64,000 nt of DNA from Polynucleobacter sp. MG-6-Vaara-E2 (GTDB lineage Bacteria > Pseudomonadota > Gammaproteobacteria > Burkholderiales > Burkholderiaceae), in contig NZ_CP061303.1 of assembly GCF_018687695.1 (NCBI RefSeq), forward strand, positions 1,302,001-1,366,000, in the 5' to 3' direction. Position numbers and translations under genes: made by a program. The notes under the pieces are model-generated. The model was not told the DNA's origin, searched no databases, and saw only the letters and a program-made list of their open reading frames with translations. Of the stretch, positions 35,353 through 43,345 are shown one piece after another; the stretch's first letter is position 1; every line of letters starts with the position of its first letter.

Positions 35353-35904
35353 TTAATCGGCTCGGATCATTTCCCAGTTACCCTTTAACTTTGCATGAAA
35401 AGCATCGTGAAATCGATAAAACTCAATTTCACTAAATCGTCCATCTGCATTTAATAATCTATTAAATAAAGCAGAGATATTCCAAGGCACCCAATCAAAG
35501 CCAGGTTTCTCAGTCCACACTCTAGTACCCCTCTCTTGTTTCATGAACTGACTCATAAAACCAATCACTGTGGCAACATCATCCCCATAAGTGACGATTG
35601 CACGAAGATATTTAGGCTCATCTAAAAACTTCATCTGAATCACTAAATAGGGGAGCGCAAAAGCTAAGGATTTATGCCTTCGCGTATTGCGAAAGTAAAC
35701 TTGCTTGGTCACAGACCAAGGCTCGTCAGAAGCACTTAAAGAGAAATCAAATTCCCACGCAGTATTATAAAAAAAGATGCATTGTCGCCCGGCTATCTCA
35801 TCTATCACCTTTTGTAATGGCGTGGTTTCACGCAATAAACGCAGGTGCTCTAGGGGGTGGAGTTTGCCTTCAAGTTTGGAAGTCGGATCAGTCTTCTCGC
35901 TCAC
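35353..35904 (-). CDS. Hypothetical protein, 183 aa
   Basis: Not recognised. A soluble alpha/beta-looking protein with ECxFx-type stretch QCIFFYNTAWEFDFS and a conserved-looking MSQFMKQERGTRVWTEKPGF. It overlaps the upstream membrane-protein gene by 4 bp (35901-35904), so the two are translationally coupled and probably interact. Confidence 0.7.
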   Translation of the reverse strand: MSEKTDPTSKLEGKLHPLEHLRLLRETTPLQKVIDEIAGRQCIFFYNTAWEFDFSLSASDEPWSVTKQVYFRNTRRHKSLAFALPYLVIQMKFLDEPKYLRAIVTYGDDVATVIGFMSQFMKQERGTRVWTEKPGFDWVPWNISALFNRLLNADGRFSEIEFYRFHDAFHAKLKGNWEMIRAD

Positions 35905-37115
35905 TCTTGCCTTTTAAATTGCTCAATCATGAATGACGTCTTATCGCCCATATCCCTACTGATTCGATATACATAATTTTGGTCATAAATAAAAAAATAT
36001 TTTCTTAAAAAGGGGTCAGCAATGACAATCTTTTTGAAATTATCCTGCCCAAGGTTATTGACCAATGCGGTCATCTTTTGAAAATCAATCGCCGAGTTTG
36101 CTGGCAGGGCCTGTTGGGTCTGAATTCTTGTCAGTAGCTCAGCCTTGTTAGTTGACCCCTCATAAAACGCTGGGCAGCACTTGACAACACCCTTGGGCCT
36201 TGTGCCAACCCATGTAAATTCATCGGGGCCATACTTCACAGCAGAAGCAGTAATGGATAATTTTTGGGAGTTGCCCTCTGCACCCCACACCCCTAGCCAT
36301 CGTTCGTTAATGGGGATTGGCTTTGCAGCAAGATCTGCACTTACGGGCTCTGCAACACTGGAAGACCCTGGGTTAGCGCTAGAATTATTGGCAACAGGCT
36401 CTGTCACTGTTGGCGCAGGAACATCTTCGGGCGAAGCAACGGTAGTGACAGTGGCAACTGACTTGGTACTGACAGTATTGTGAGAGTTGGCGTAAAACAA
36501 TCCACCTAGGACAACGGAGTAGAGCAACAGTCCGAATAAAACGGTAACGCGCATGGTGCTTTTGTTCTGAGATGTTGTGGCAACCAAGGTGTTGCCAGAG
36601 GGCAAAGAGAAATCGCTTTTGGGACTGACCACAGAGTTCTGTGAGCTAATTTGCTCAGCTGATTTTGAGGGCACGTTTTTAAGCGCAATATCATGGGCTC
36701 GATTTTGACCTTCTAGTTCATGGGCAAACGTAAGGGCGCTCTCTAAACTAGCAAATACTGTATTGCGACAAACAAGTTGATTAAGGACTGCATTTCTCTC
36801 GATGCCGTACTTGGTCACCAAATATAATTTATAGGCATCATTTTGCAAATCCCTCGGCCCCAAAAATCTTGCGCGAAAAAACCTTGGTGCTGGCAATAAG
36901 ATTCCCAGCATAAAAAAACAAATTCCAACCATTAGTTTTACTTGGGCAGGATTTTGGAGTTGCGCCATGATCAATACGAGGGTTGCCTCAATATCTGATC
37001 CACTGGCTTGGTATTGGGTCTGAGCAGACCCCAAGAGCAACAAAAGACCGCAAAGTATCGCCACCATTTTTAGCGAAATTTTTAAGTAGTGAGCGTACAC
37101 TGGGTTTTCTAACAT
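35901..37115 (-). CDS. Two-span membrane protein with Ser/Val/Pro linker and periplasmic domain
   Basis: Not recognised. The start is set at 37115 by GAAGGA, 6-7 nt upstream; the frame is open to 37133. Two hydrophobic segments near the N-terminus are followed by a cytoplasmic helical region (LGPRDLQNDAYKLYLVTKYG). Then come a third membrane segment (VTVLFGLLLYSVVLGGLFYA), a low-complexity linker (PTVTEPVANNSSANPGSSSV) and a C-terminal domain starting RWLGVWGAEGN with a CCP motif. The linker plus end domain resembles envelope-spanning scaffold proteins. It is coupled to the 35353 gene. Confidence 0.72.
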   Translation of the reverse strand: MLENPVYAHYLKISLKMVAILCGLLLLLGSAQTQYQASGSDIEATLVLIMAQLQNPAQVKLMVGICFFMLGILLPAPRFFRARFLGPRDLQNDAYKLYLVTKYGIERNAVLNQLVCRNTVFASLESALTFAHELEGQNRAHDIALKNVPSKSAEQISSQNSVVSPKSDFSLPSGNTLVATTSQNKSTMRVTVLFGLLLYSVVLGGLFYANSHNTVSTKSVATVTTVASPEDVPAPTVTEPVANNSSANPGSSSVAEPVSADLAAKPIPINERWLGVWGAEGNSQKLSITASAVKYGPDEFTWVGTRPKGVVKCCPAFYEGSTNKAELLTRIQTQQALPANSAIDFQKMTALVNNLGQDNFKKIVIADPFLRKYFFIYDQNYVYRISRDMGDKTSFMIEQFKRQE

Positions 37116-37242
37116 CAAAATTCCTTCATCCATTTAGGCTCGAGCACCATAAGACTTAGTCGCAAATAATAAGACTGACCCTAAGTTGCACATTATATTT
37201 GGGGACCGAGCATATTGCCGGCCGCAAAATCTCCTATAAGCC

Positions 37243-37620
37243 CTAGGACATGCGCTTAGGTGGAGTTTGACCCTGCCGATGATCATCGCCCCCATTAGCA
37301 TTGGCCTCGTCTGCAGGCTTAGCAGGCGCTTCTTCTTTTGGAGCCTCTTTATCTGCTTTTTTGGGAGCTTCTACAACTTCATCAACCCTTACAAAGGTAT
37401 CGGTTGAGCCAAAATTATCAACCCAATGAAAGACTTCCATAAACTGCTCTTTGGGCATAAATCGCAACGATGAATCGAAGAAACTTTTGTATTCAACATA
37501 ACTTACCCCCATGGCATTGGGGGTATAGAGACGCTTAACAGCGACGCGATGACCACTTTCATCTTCAAAAATGTCGTTTCTGTAAGGATCTTTGATGTCG
37601 GTCATGAGCTTAGCTGGCAT
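37243..37620 (-). CDS. Small ParA-associated protein, 125 aa
   Basis: Not recognised. A ~85-residue folded N-terminal part (DPYRNDIFEDESGHRVAVKR, MPKEQFMEVFHWVDNF) is followed by a disordered tail rich in Lys/Glu/Ala/Pro (KKADKEAPKEEAPAKP). It overlaps the end of the ParA-like gene by 11 bp, so expression is coupled. The ATG at 37605 is an alternative start just before the ParA stop. Genes in this position next to orphan ParA proteins often encode their adaptor or cargo. That is inference. Confidence 0.7.
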   Translation of the reverse strand: MPAKLMTDIKDPYRNDIFEDESGHRVAVKRLYTPNAMGVSYVEYKSFFDSSLRFMPKEQFMEVFHWVDNFGSTDTFVRVDEVVEAPKKADKEAPKEEAPAKPADEANANGGDDHRQGQTPPKRMS

Positions 37621-38512
37621 CTTTTTTCAAGAAAGAGGGCAAAAAGCCCGCCTTCTTGGTTGGTTCCTCTGTTGCAATAGGCTCACTTAATCCTGCCACA
37701 GGCAAGTTATTGGCGATTCCACCATAAAAACCTAAGCTACGTGATCTTTCGCGATAGTTATCAAGGACGCTGACTTTTTTCACAATAGCTCGATTTAAGG
37801 AGCTACCATTAATCGACAGGGATGCTCTGACCACACTGCGCTCACTAATTTTTTTAGAGATGTATTTACCAAAAATAGAAAAGTTCTCGGCAACCTTCTG
37901 ATCTGCACAGACACATAAAAAATCTTCGTAGACATAACTATCAATTTCGGGTGTTCGGTAGACCGGCGGTGTGATGTGACAATTCATCAAAAAGTCTAGG
38001 TTGGTAAAAGCTGCATGAGAAGAGTATCCCTCTTCCACCTTGCTTGGAACGACTAAGATAAATTGCTTATTTACCGCCAACTTGGACATGCACTGTTGCG
38101 CATACTGCAAGATAAAAATTTCAGTGCTAGCCATTTCAAATTTAGAGCTTGAACTTGGTACTAGCACAATATCAAAATCTAAAATAAATTGTTCTGACAT
38201 TGCCGGGGTCCAAGTCAAATCACAAATACAAACCTCAACGCCAGCGGAATATTTACGAACACCTGCACGCGCGCTCAGGAGCGCTGCCCCACTACTTTCA
38301 TAATTGACATTTAAACAGTGAACTTGTACGCCAATGTTAGGTGCTTTTTTGGCCCAGCGGGAAGACGAAGCCTGAGGATCCATATCGATCAACGAGACTT
38401 TCATATTTTCTTGCATCGCCAAATAGGCGGCAAGGTTCACCGCAACTGTACTCTTTCCAACCCCACCTTTTTGGTTGGTCACTAAAATTTTGATAGTGCC
38501 ATTGGAATACAT
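37610..38512 (-). CDS. ParA/MinD-family ATPase, paralogue 2 (bactofilin-linked)
   Basis: A 300-residue ParA-type ATPase with deviant Walker A QKGGVGKST (14-22), LIDMDPQAS and VEVCICDLTWTP. Residues LDFDIVLVPSSSSKFEMAST and DFLMNCHITPPVYRTPEIDS match paralogue 1 at 26721-27590. The C-terminal tail FLPSFLKKDAS matches FIPKFLRRGKE there. No ParB or parS was found. The gene is followed by an overlapping small protein and preceded by three bactofilin genes, an arrangement like the myxobacterial bactofilin-ParA polar scaffolds. A chromosome-independent, pole-related cargo is likely. Confidence 0.9.
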   Translation of the reverse strand: MYSNGTIKILVTNQKGGVGKSTVAVNLAAYLAMQENMKVSLIDMDPQASSSRWAKKAPNIGVQVHCLNVNYESSGAALLSARAGVRKYSAGVEVCICDLTWTPAMSEQFILDFDIVLVPSSSSKFEMASTEIFILQYAQQCMSKLAVNKQFILVVPSKVEEGYSSHAAFTNLDFLMNCHITPPVYRTPEIDSYVYEDFLCVCADQKVAENFSIFGKYISKKISERSVVRASLSINGSSLNRAIVKKVSVLDNYRERSRSLGFYGGIANNLPVAGLSEPIATEEPTKKAGFLPSFLKKDAS

Positions 38513-38559
38513 ATCAATAATCCTGTAATGACGTAAATACTTGGCTAAGTGCTGTTTGA

Positions 38560-38943
38560 TTACTCATCTGATTCGATAATTTTGGACAGCTGCCCACTCA
38601 GACGCGCTCCATGTTCGATGCCAATTTGAGCATAGACAATATCTCCGTGAACATCTGCACCACTGTGCAATTCGACCCTCTCGGTTGCAAGTACATTACC
38701 TTCTACACGGCCTGCTACCAACACCCTTACCCCTGAGATATTGCCCTGAACCAATGCTGTTTTGCCTAAGGCAATACAGACGTCTGCACCAGGCTTTGTT
38801 TCTATATCTCCTACTACCGTACCATCAATCCTAAGCGACTTTGTTGCCAATAATCTGCCAAAGATTTCTAAATCCGAACCAATAATTGAACCAAAGGTTT
38901 CTTTGGACGGATCTAATAGGCGAATTACATGACTCTGTTTCAA
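38560..38943 (-). CDS. Bactofilin 1 (127 aa)
   Basis: DUF583 bactofilin, a polymer-forming beta-helix protein. The central domain shows the regular turn pattern (FGRLLATKSLRIDGTVVGDI, NISGVRVLVAGRVEGNVLAT, ELHSGADVHGDIVYAQIGIE). Short polar tails flank it. Bactofilins assemble without nucleotide into filaments that scaffold cell poles, stalks or wall hydrolases. It lies 18 bp after bactofilin 2. Confidence 0.93.
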   Translation of the reverse strand: MKQSHVIRLLDPSKETFGSIIGSDLEIFGRLLATKSLRIDGTVVGDIETKPGADVCIALGKTALVQGNISGVRVLVAGRVEGNVLATERVELHSGADVHGDIVYAQIGIEHGARLSGQLSKIIESDE

Positions 38944-38961
38944 AGCAATGTTAGAAGCAGA

Positions 38962-39429
38962 TTAGTTTTTATTAAATGTTCCACTAACCTTGCCGCCTCG
39001 TTGAATATGAATATATTTGTAATTGATGTTGCCACTTACATGAGCTAAGGGACCAACATTTAAATCATCACAGTTCACATCACCCTTCACATCACCTTTG
39101 ATCACCAGACTTTCGGTATTAAGCTCGCCATCAACCTGACCGGTTGAGTCAATCAAAACCGATTTGGCAGTAATGGTGCCACGCACCACTCCAGCAATAT
39201 TAAGCACACCATCTGAAGTGATGGTGCCTTCAAAAGTAAAACCTTCGCTGATGATGGATGGTTTAGTACTAACTCCCATCCGAGGCAACGCTTCATTACG
39301 ATTATTTTGCTCTATTGCCTCAGGAATCGTTTCTTCAGAAATATTCGATTCTGAGAAGTTATCGGACTGCTCTTCCATATTTTGCTCTTGGTTATTTTGT
39401 GACGAGGGATTTTTTGAGAAGATAGACAT
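38962..39429 (-). CDS. Bactofilin 2 (155 aa)
   Basis: Bactofilin domain at about 55-150 (SEGFTFEGTITSDGVLNIAG, VIKGDVKGDVNCDDLNVG, YKYIHIQRGGKVSGTFN). The N-terminal ~50 residues are an acidic disordered tail (QNMEEQSDNFSESNISEETI), the kind that mediates contacts in other bactofilins. It sits in the middle of three tandem bactofilin genes. The N-terminal tail and the gene position suggest it copolymerises with the two neighbours. Confidence 0.93.
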   Translation of the reverse strand: MSIFSKNPSSQNNQEQNMEEQSDNFSESNISEETIPEAIEQNNRNEALPRMGVSTKPSIISEGFTFEGTITSDGVLNIAGVVRGTITAKSVLIDSTGQVDGELNTESLVIKGDVKGDVNCDDLNVGPLAHVSGNINYKYIHIQRGGKVSGTFNKN

Positions 39430-39461
39430 CGCTGTGAGTTCTATATGAAAAATTTAATTGA

Positions 39462-39800
39462 TTAAATGTGGGGATTAAGATTGTGCAGCTCACCATGCAG
39501 ATGACCGCCCTTTTCAATCTCAATCTCAGAATAGTTAATAGAACCACTCACCTTACCGGTGGAGCGAATAATCAAACTACGAGTCGATGAAACATATTCA
39601 TTAACTTCACCACGAATATCAATTGACTCGCCCGATAACTTGCCGCGTACTACGCCCGTTGACTCAATGAGTACTTGTTTAGCGGTAATTTCGCCCTCAA
39701 CTGTTCCGGAAATGGAAGCAATATCGGGAACCTCAAAATTTCCCTTCAGGACAACGCCTTCACCTACAAATAGACAACCTTGTTGATTTACTTCAGCCAT
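39462..39800 (-). CDS. Bactofilin 3 (~112 aa)
   Basis: A minimal bactofilin domain with almost no tails (LFVGEGVVLKGNFEVPDI, GTVEGEITAKQVLIESTG, INYSEIEIEKGGHLHGEL). AAGGAG is 8 nt before the ATG at 39800, and the GTG at 39809 overlaps that site, so the ATG is the likely start. It begins the trio on the minus strand. The overlapping order (bactofilin 3, 2, 1, then the ParA-like gene) supports one operon. Confidence 0.92.
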   Translation of the reverse strand: MAEVNQQGCLFVGEGVVLKGNFEVPDIASISGTVEGEITAKQVLIESTGVVRGKLSGESIDIRGEVNEYVSSTRSLIIRSTGKVSGSINYSEIEIEKGGHLHGELHNLNPHI

Positions 39801-39941
39801 GCTAAACACTCCTTGGGCGCGTTACTTCTGTTATTAATGGTATTTTTTAACAATTCTATCAGCCAAAATTCGCTTTTCGGGCTTAAATGCACTATATAGG
39901 AACAATTAAAATATTTCACGCCCATAATTTACCCTGCACCT

Positions 39942-40391
39942 ATGACAAAACAATGGATTTATATTGGCTTTACGGCTTTTTTATTAAACGCCCTTAGCCC
40001 AGCACATGCCAAGTGGGTCTTGATCTCTCAAGATACGGTAGGCAATAGCTACTATTACGAAGACACCAAGATTGTCAAAGACCCCCTAGAGGAGCAAGTA
40101 AGCACCTGGCTATTAACGAGTTACACGCAAGCCCTCTTGGCGCCCAATGGCGAGCCGACCCTTTCGGTCATTCAAGATTTATCCTACTATTGCCGCACCG
40201 GTTATGAAAGCTACAAACAGTTTTATATTGGCTATTACGCCGGTCCTGGCGGATCTGGCACGAGCCTTGGCGGTGAAAATACGGAGAATTCAGCCTGGGA
40301 GCGGGTCATTCCAGAGACCATGAGCTACCTCTTATTTGAGTTTTTTTGTAGGCCTAGCGTTCAAAGTAGTTCACAAGGCGCCAACCCCTAA
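39942..40391 (+). CDS. Exported protein, surface-adhesin E-like
   Basis: A 149-residue protein with signal peptide (FTAFLLNALSPAHA). The fold is suggested by KWVLISQDTVGNSYYYEDTK, the opening of small exported proteins of the CpxP/adhesin E-like type. It has two Cys residues (YYCRTGYES and FFCRPSV). Function is unknown, probably periplasmic or surface. It is divergent from the bactofilin operon, which suggests a shared promoter region at 39801-39941. Confidence 0.65.
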   Translation: MTKQWIYIGFTAFLLNALSPAHAKWVLISQDTVGNSYYYEDTKIVKDPLEEQVSTWLLTSYTQALLAPNGEPTLSVIQDLSYYCRTGYESYKQFYIGYYAGPGGSGTSLGGENTENSAWERVIPETMSYLLFEFFCRPSVQSSSQGANP

Positions 40392-40400
40392 AGAACCCCG

Positions 40401-40439
40401 CAGAAGAACCCTACACAAATCCCTAGGGTTTTGCTTCTG
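40401..40439. terminator. Hairpin between converging genes
   Basis: CAGAAG plus AACCCTA (401-413) pair with TAGGGTT plus CTTCTG (424-439), with a 3-nt bulge. It lies between two convergent genes and overlaps the stop of the minus-strand one. The T-tract is short on either strand, so bidirectional attenuation is a guess. Confidence 0.45.
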
Positions 40440-40854
40440 GTGTGGCGTTTGGTTTGTTCTCAGGAGGTGCCGAACTTGACCCTGACCCCGACCCTGTCCC
40501 TGCCCCAGCCCCTGACGCAGCAGACTCTGAGGCCAATGATCCTGTTGGCTTTGAAAAGTAACTCATCGGATAGGTAGACTCCGCCCCAAAAGGCCCTCGA
40601 ATCCAAATTTGGTCGTTGTATTTCACATAACAACTGCGGCTCACGCTACCAGCGGCGTTCACGCTGTAGGAAAAATACCAATTGGGCTCAATTCTTCCTG
40701 ACTCTGAGGTACAAGGATCGGCCGTAATGTACAAAATATCACCGTGCGCTGGCATTTGACCAATCACAGCCGCTTGCGCTAGCCGACTGCCCAATAGCAC
40801 CCCAAGGCAAAGACTTACTAACAGAATGTGGAGTAAGGGACGTAATAGATTCAT
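40423..40854 (-). CDS. Exported small protein, 143 aa
   Basis: Not recognised. The ATG at 40852-40854 gives a good signal peptide (MNLLRPLLHILLVSLCLGVL, ending in LAQA); the frame extends to 40971 but that N-terminus is not a signal sequence. The mature part has two Cys residues (DPCTSES and RSCYVKYND) and ends in a Ser/Gly/Ala-rich, disordered tail. It is divergent from the M23 peptidase gene and may be envelope-located. Confidence 0.6.
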   Translation of the reverse strand: MNLLRPLLHILLVSLCLGVLLGSRLAQAAVIGQMPAHGDILYITADPCTSESGRIEPNWYFSYSVNAAGSVSRSCYVKYNDQIWIRGPFGAESTYPMSYFSKPTGSLASESAASGAGAGTGSGSGSSSAPPENKPNATPEAKP

Positions 40855-40988
40855 GGAATGTTCTTTACATGCAAAAGTAGGATCACTTAAATGAGGTCGC
40901 CAAGCGAGGATTTTGTTGGTATTATAGACCACGTTGTGCGCTAAAACCCTTATTTTATTCAAACAAATCAATTACTTATAGAATGTAA

Positions 40989-41921
40989 ATGCAATTATTT
41001 TGGGTTTCAGGATCGACTGGCGCGATCAAACAAATCAATATCACCAAAGAAAGTCTTGTGCGCTTAGGAGCCATTGTCAGCTTAACATTTTGCGCTTTGG
41101 GGATCTTGATTTTTTACACTGGCATTTCGATTGCATTTGAAGTCAATCCAGAGTTTGCCAAAGAGGTCACTGGCGTAGTGACCCCTGAAGAGCGCCAAAG
41201 ACTTGACAAGATTTACCGCCAAGAGATTGAGTCCTATCAAGAGCAACTGCAGCAAGCCAGTATCACCTTTAATGAACTCAAAGCTGCCAAAGATCGTTTC
41301 TTGGCAATCTCAACTCCGAGCACCGTAAAAGAAAAACTCTCAGACCCCCCGCTTGGTGGCCCCCTTAAACCCGTCAATTTTCAGTTAGATCCCAATAAAA
41401 CCTTGGCTGATAACTTAGAAGATCTAGCCAACAAATCGACTGAAATTTTAAGCATCGCAACCCAACTTGAGCCTGAATGGCAAAAGCAATACAGCTGGCT
41501 GCGAGCGCTACCCATTGGCCCTCCGATTGATGCTAGATTAGGGATGACTAGTAACTTTGGGGTGCGCATTGATCCAATTACCCAGCAACTCGCTCAGCAT
41601 TCTGGGGTGGACTTTATTACCCCTACAGGGACACCGATTGTGGCCTCAGGTGATGGCACCGTGATTAAAGCCAGCTTTGATCCAGCGTACGGTAACTTTA
41701 TCGAAATTGCCCACAATGAAGGCTTTGTCTCTAAGTATGCTCACAATAGCAAGCTCTTGGTGAAAGCGGGACAGCAAGTCAAGCGGGGTCAAGTGATTTC
41801 AGAATCAGGCTCTACTGGCAGATCTACTGGTCCGCACCTGCACTATGAGATCCATCAAAACAATGCGTATCTAAATCCTGCCAAAGTATTGGTCTACGCG
41901 CCACCCTCAAAGTACTGGTAA
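40989..41921 (+). CDS. M23-family metalloendopeptidase, membrane-anchored
   Basis: A 310-residue protein with an N-terminal membrane segment (about 27-49, LGAIVSLTFCALGILIFYTG) and a periplasmic coiled coil (about 65-100, RQEIESYQEQLQQASITFNE). A C-terminal LytM/M23 domain follows at about 195-305, with His-x3-Asp zinc motif (HSGVDF) and the HxH motif GPHLHYEI. It is expected to cleave peptidoglycan peptide crosslinks. Bactofilins elsewhere (CcmA with Csd1/2) recruit M23 peptidases, so proximity to the bactofilin trio is suggestive. Confidence 0.92.
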   Translation: MQLFWVSGSTGAIKQINITKESLVRLGAIVSLTFCALGILIFYTGISIAFEVNPEFAKEVTGVVTPEERQRLDKIYRQEIESYQEQLQQASITFNELKAAKDRFLAISTPSTVKEKLSDPPLGGPLKPVNFQLDPNKTLADNLEDLANKSTEILSIATQLEPEWQKQYSWLRALPIGPPIDARLGMTSNFGVRIDPITQQLAQHSGVDFITPTGTPIVASGDGTVIKASFDPAYGNFIEIAHNEGFVSKYAHNSKLLVKAGQQVKRGQVISESGSTGRSTGPHLHYEIHQNNAYLNPAKVLVYAPPSKYW

Positions 41922-42000
41922 GCACTTTTAGCACCTAGCTAAAGTAGGCGTGAATTGCCTGGCCCAAGACTTACCTTCATCTTTTAATCATTTATTGAGA

Positions 42001-42159
42001 ATGAAGCTAATGAACAAAAACCTAATACGCGCTGCTGTAATATTTTTGATTTTTTTAGGTTTGGCACTATTGATTGATCAAGGGATCTGCAATAAATGGG
42101 TCTACCATGATTATGCCGCTGGCATGGATCGTAAACTTTCCTGTTTTTGGAAATCTTAA
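42001..42159 (+). CDS. Small exported or membrane protein, ~52 aa
   Basis: Not recognised. The frame opens at 41950, but the ATGs at 42001 and 42010 place a hydrophobic segment (AAVIFLIFLGLALLIDQGI) directly at the N-terminus. The short remainder has two Cys residues (CNKWVYHDYAAGMDRK, CFW). A small periplasmic or membrane-bound peptide. Evidence is limited to the frame. Confidence 0.45.
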   Translation: MKLMNKNLIRAAVIFLIFLGLALLIDQGICNKWVYHDYAAGMDRKLSCFWKS

Positions 42160-42245
42160 GCTCTGACTCAGTTACCACTAAATGATTTGCTGAAATAAAA
42201 ATGCTCATCTCTGAGATAACTTAGCCACTAAAAGAGCAAGCACAC

Positions 42246-42668
42246 ATGACTGTGAAAAATGCCGCTGCAATCTTGGCGCACCTTCAACAAACCCAAGTGG
42301 ATCTGGGGGTAAAACATGTGCAAAGCCATGATGCCCAAATTGCGCAGGCCATCTTAGATCATCTTTTTAGCTTTGAAGACTTGGTATTTTTAACTGCGCT
42401 TGATATGCAAACACTACTGCAAAAGATTTCAGATAAAAGCTTGGTGATGTGTTTAAAAAAAGTAAGTAAACCTTTGGGCATCAAAATTCTTGGTGCCATG
42501 ACCAAGACTAGGGCTAGAACGATCGGAGAGGATTTACAAAATAGTGAAAAGATTTTAAGTTCTGAGGTCGATAAAGTTCAGTTAGAGGTTTTGAAAGTAG
42601 CCTACGCGCTACACCAAACACAAAAAATTACTCTACGCAAATCAGCGATAGAAGAAAAATATCTCTAA
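42246..42668 (+). CDS. Stand-alone FliG C-terminal-domain-like protein
   Basis: A 140-residue protein. Residues 33-125 align by eye with the torque-generating C-terminal domain of the flagellar switch protein FliG: FSFEDLVFLTALDMQTLLQK with FxFEDLxxLDxxxxQxxLRE, then SDKSLVMCLKKVSKPLGIKI and AMTKTRARTIGEDLQN. The charged EDL of the torque helix is kept, but the arginine equivalent to E. coli R281 is not at the usual position. FliG N and middle domains are absent; the first 32 residues are a short helix. It could modulate the motor or be a diverged partner of the stator. Normal fliG is not in this window. Confidence 0.7.
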   Translation: MTVKNAAAILAHLQQTQVDLGVKHVQSHDAQIAQAILDHLFSFEDLVFLTALDMQTLLQKISDKSLVMCLKKVSKPLGIKILGAMTKTRARTIGEDLQNSEKILSSEVDKVQLEVLKVAYALHQTQKITLRKSAIEEKYL

Positions 42669-42744
42669 ATGTGAACAGGCGTTAAAGCACTTTTAAAAAC
42701 ATGTACATCGATTGCGCAACAATCCCAAATCAGAAATACTCGTT

Positions 42745-43017
42745 TTAGGCGTGCTTCCCGATACCCGCTTCTTCCATCGCCTTCTGATGGGCTTTACGCT
42801 GCGCAATTTTTTCAGTCATTTTATCGATCTCATGATTGTGCAATAACACCTCATGCAAACTGCGATAGAGAAACTCTAGACCAATAGCAATAACTAGCAG
42901 CACAATAAAAGTAAGCCATTTGTCATGCACTAGACAAATATCAGCCACCGTTAAGGCCACTAAGGCTTTAACGCGGATAAACGTTGTCTCAGGAAAGTGA
43001 GGTAAATGCATGCTCAT
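42745..43017 (-). CDS. Small membrane protein, 90 aa
   Basis: Not recognised. One, possibly two, hydrophobic segments (about 17-28 and 34-50, WLTFIVLLVIAIGLEFLY) are followed by a basic helical tail (KIAQRKAHQKAMEEAGIG). Starts at 43017 or 43011. It converges with the FliG-C-like gene. Confidence 0.6.
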   Translation of the reverse strand: MSMHLPHFPETTFIRVKALVALTVADICLVHDKWLTFIVLLVIAIGLEFLYRSLHEVLLHNHEIDKMTEKIAQRKAHQKAMEEAGIGKHA

Positions 43018-43345
43018 GATTTCTAAATTAAAGCTATTGCCAGGAAGGAAAAAATAACAGAAAACGTTGACGATTTAAAGTCGCGGCGCACAAAAACAGG
43101 GCCTTCTAGAGAAACACCCTATTTTTTAGCACCAATACGGTTTACGGCTTTAATTACAGTAGCCATTAGCGTTATTGGCAATGAGGGCTAATATTGATAA
43201 TCCTTAATATTAGTAGGGTTTTTTAGAGCGCCAAATGTAGTCCAGATGTGCCATCGATTAGACCTATTTCAGTCCAAACGCGCCCACACCCGTAAATACC
43301 AATTCTTAGCAGTCTGGCTTCGGACTACTCACTTGTGACAGCTAA
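43018..43345. other. Intergenic region with a short open fragment
   Basis: About 330 bp with no convincing gene. A minus-strand frame of 29 codons (43226-43312, reading RIGIYGCGRVWTEIGL ...) is open, starts in no ATG, and could be a decayed gene fragment. A weak hairpin lies at about 43301-43325. The function is unknown. Confidence 0.35.

Noticed and set aside
43226..43312. 29-codon open fragment possibly from a decayed gene
   Set aside because: Too short, no start, and both strands are open, so it cannot be assigned.
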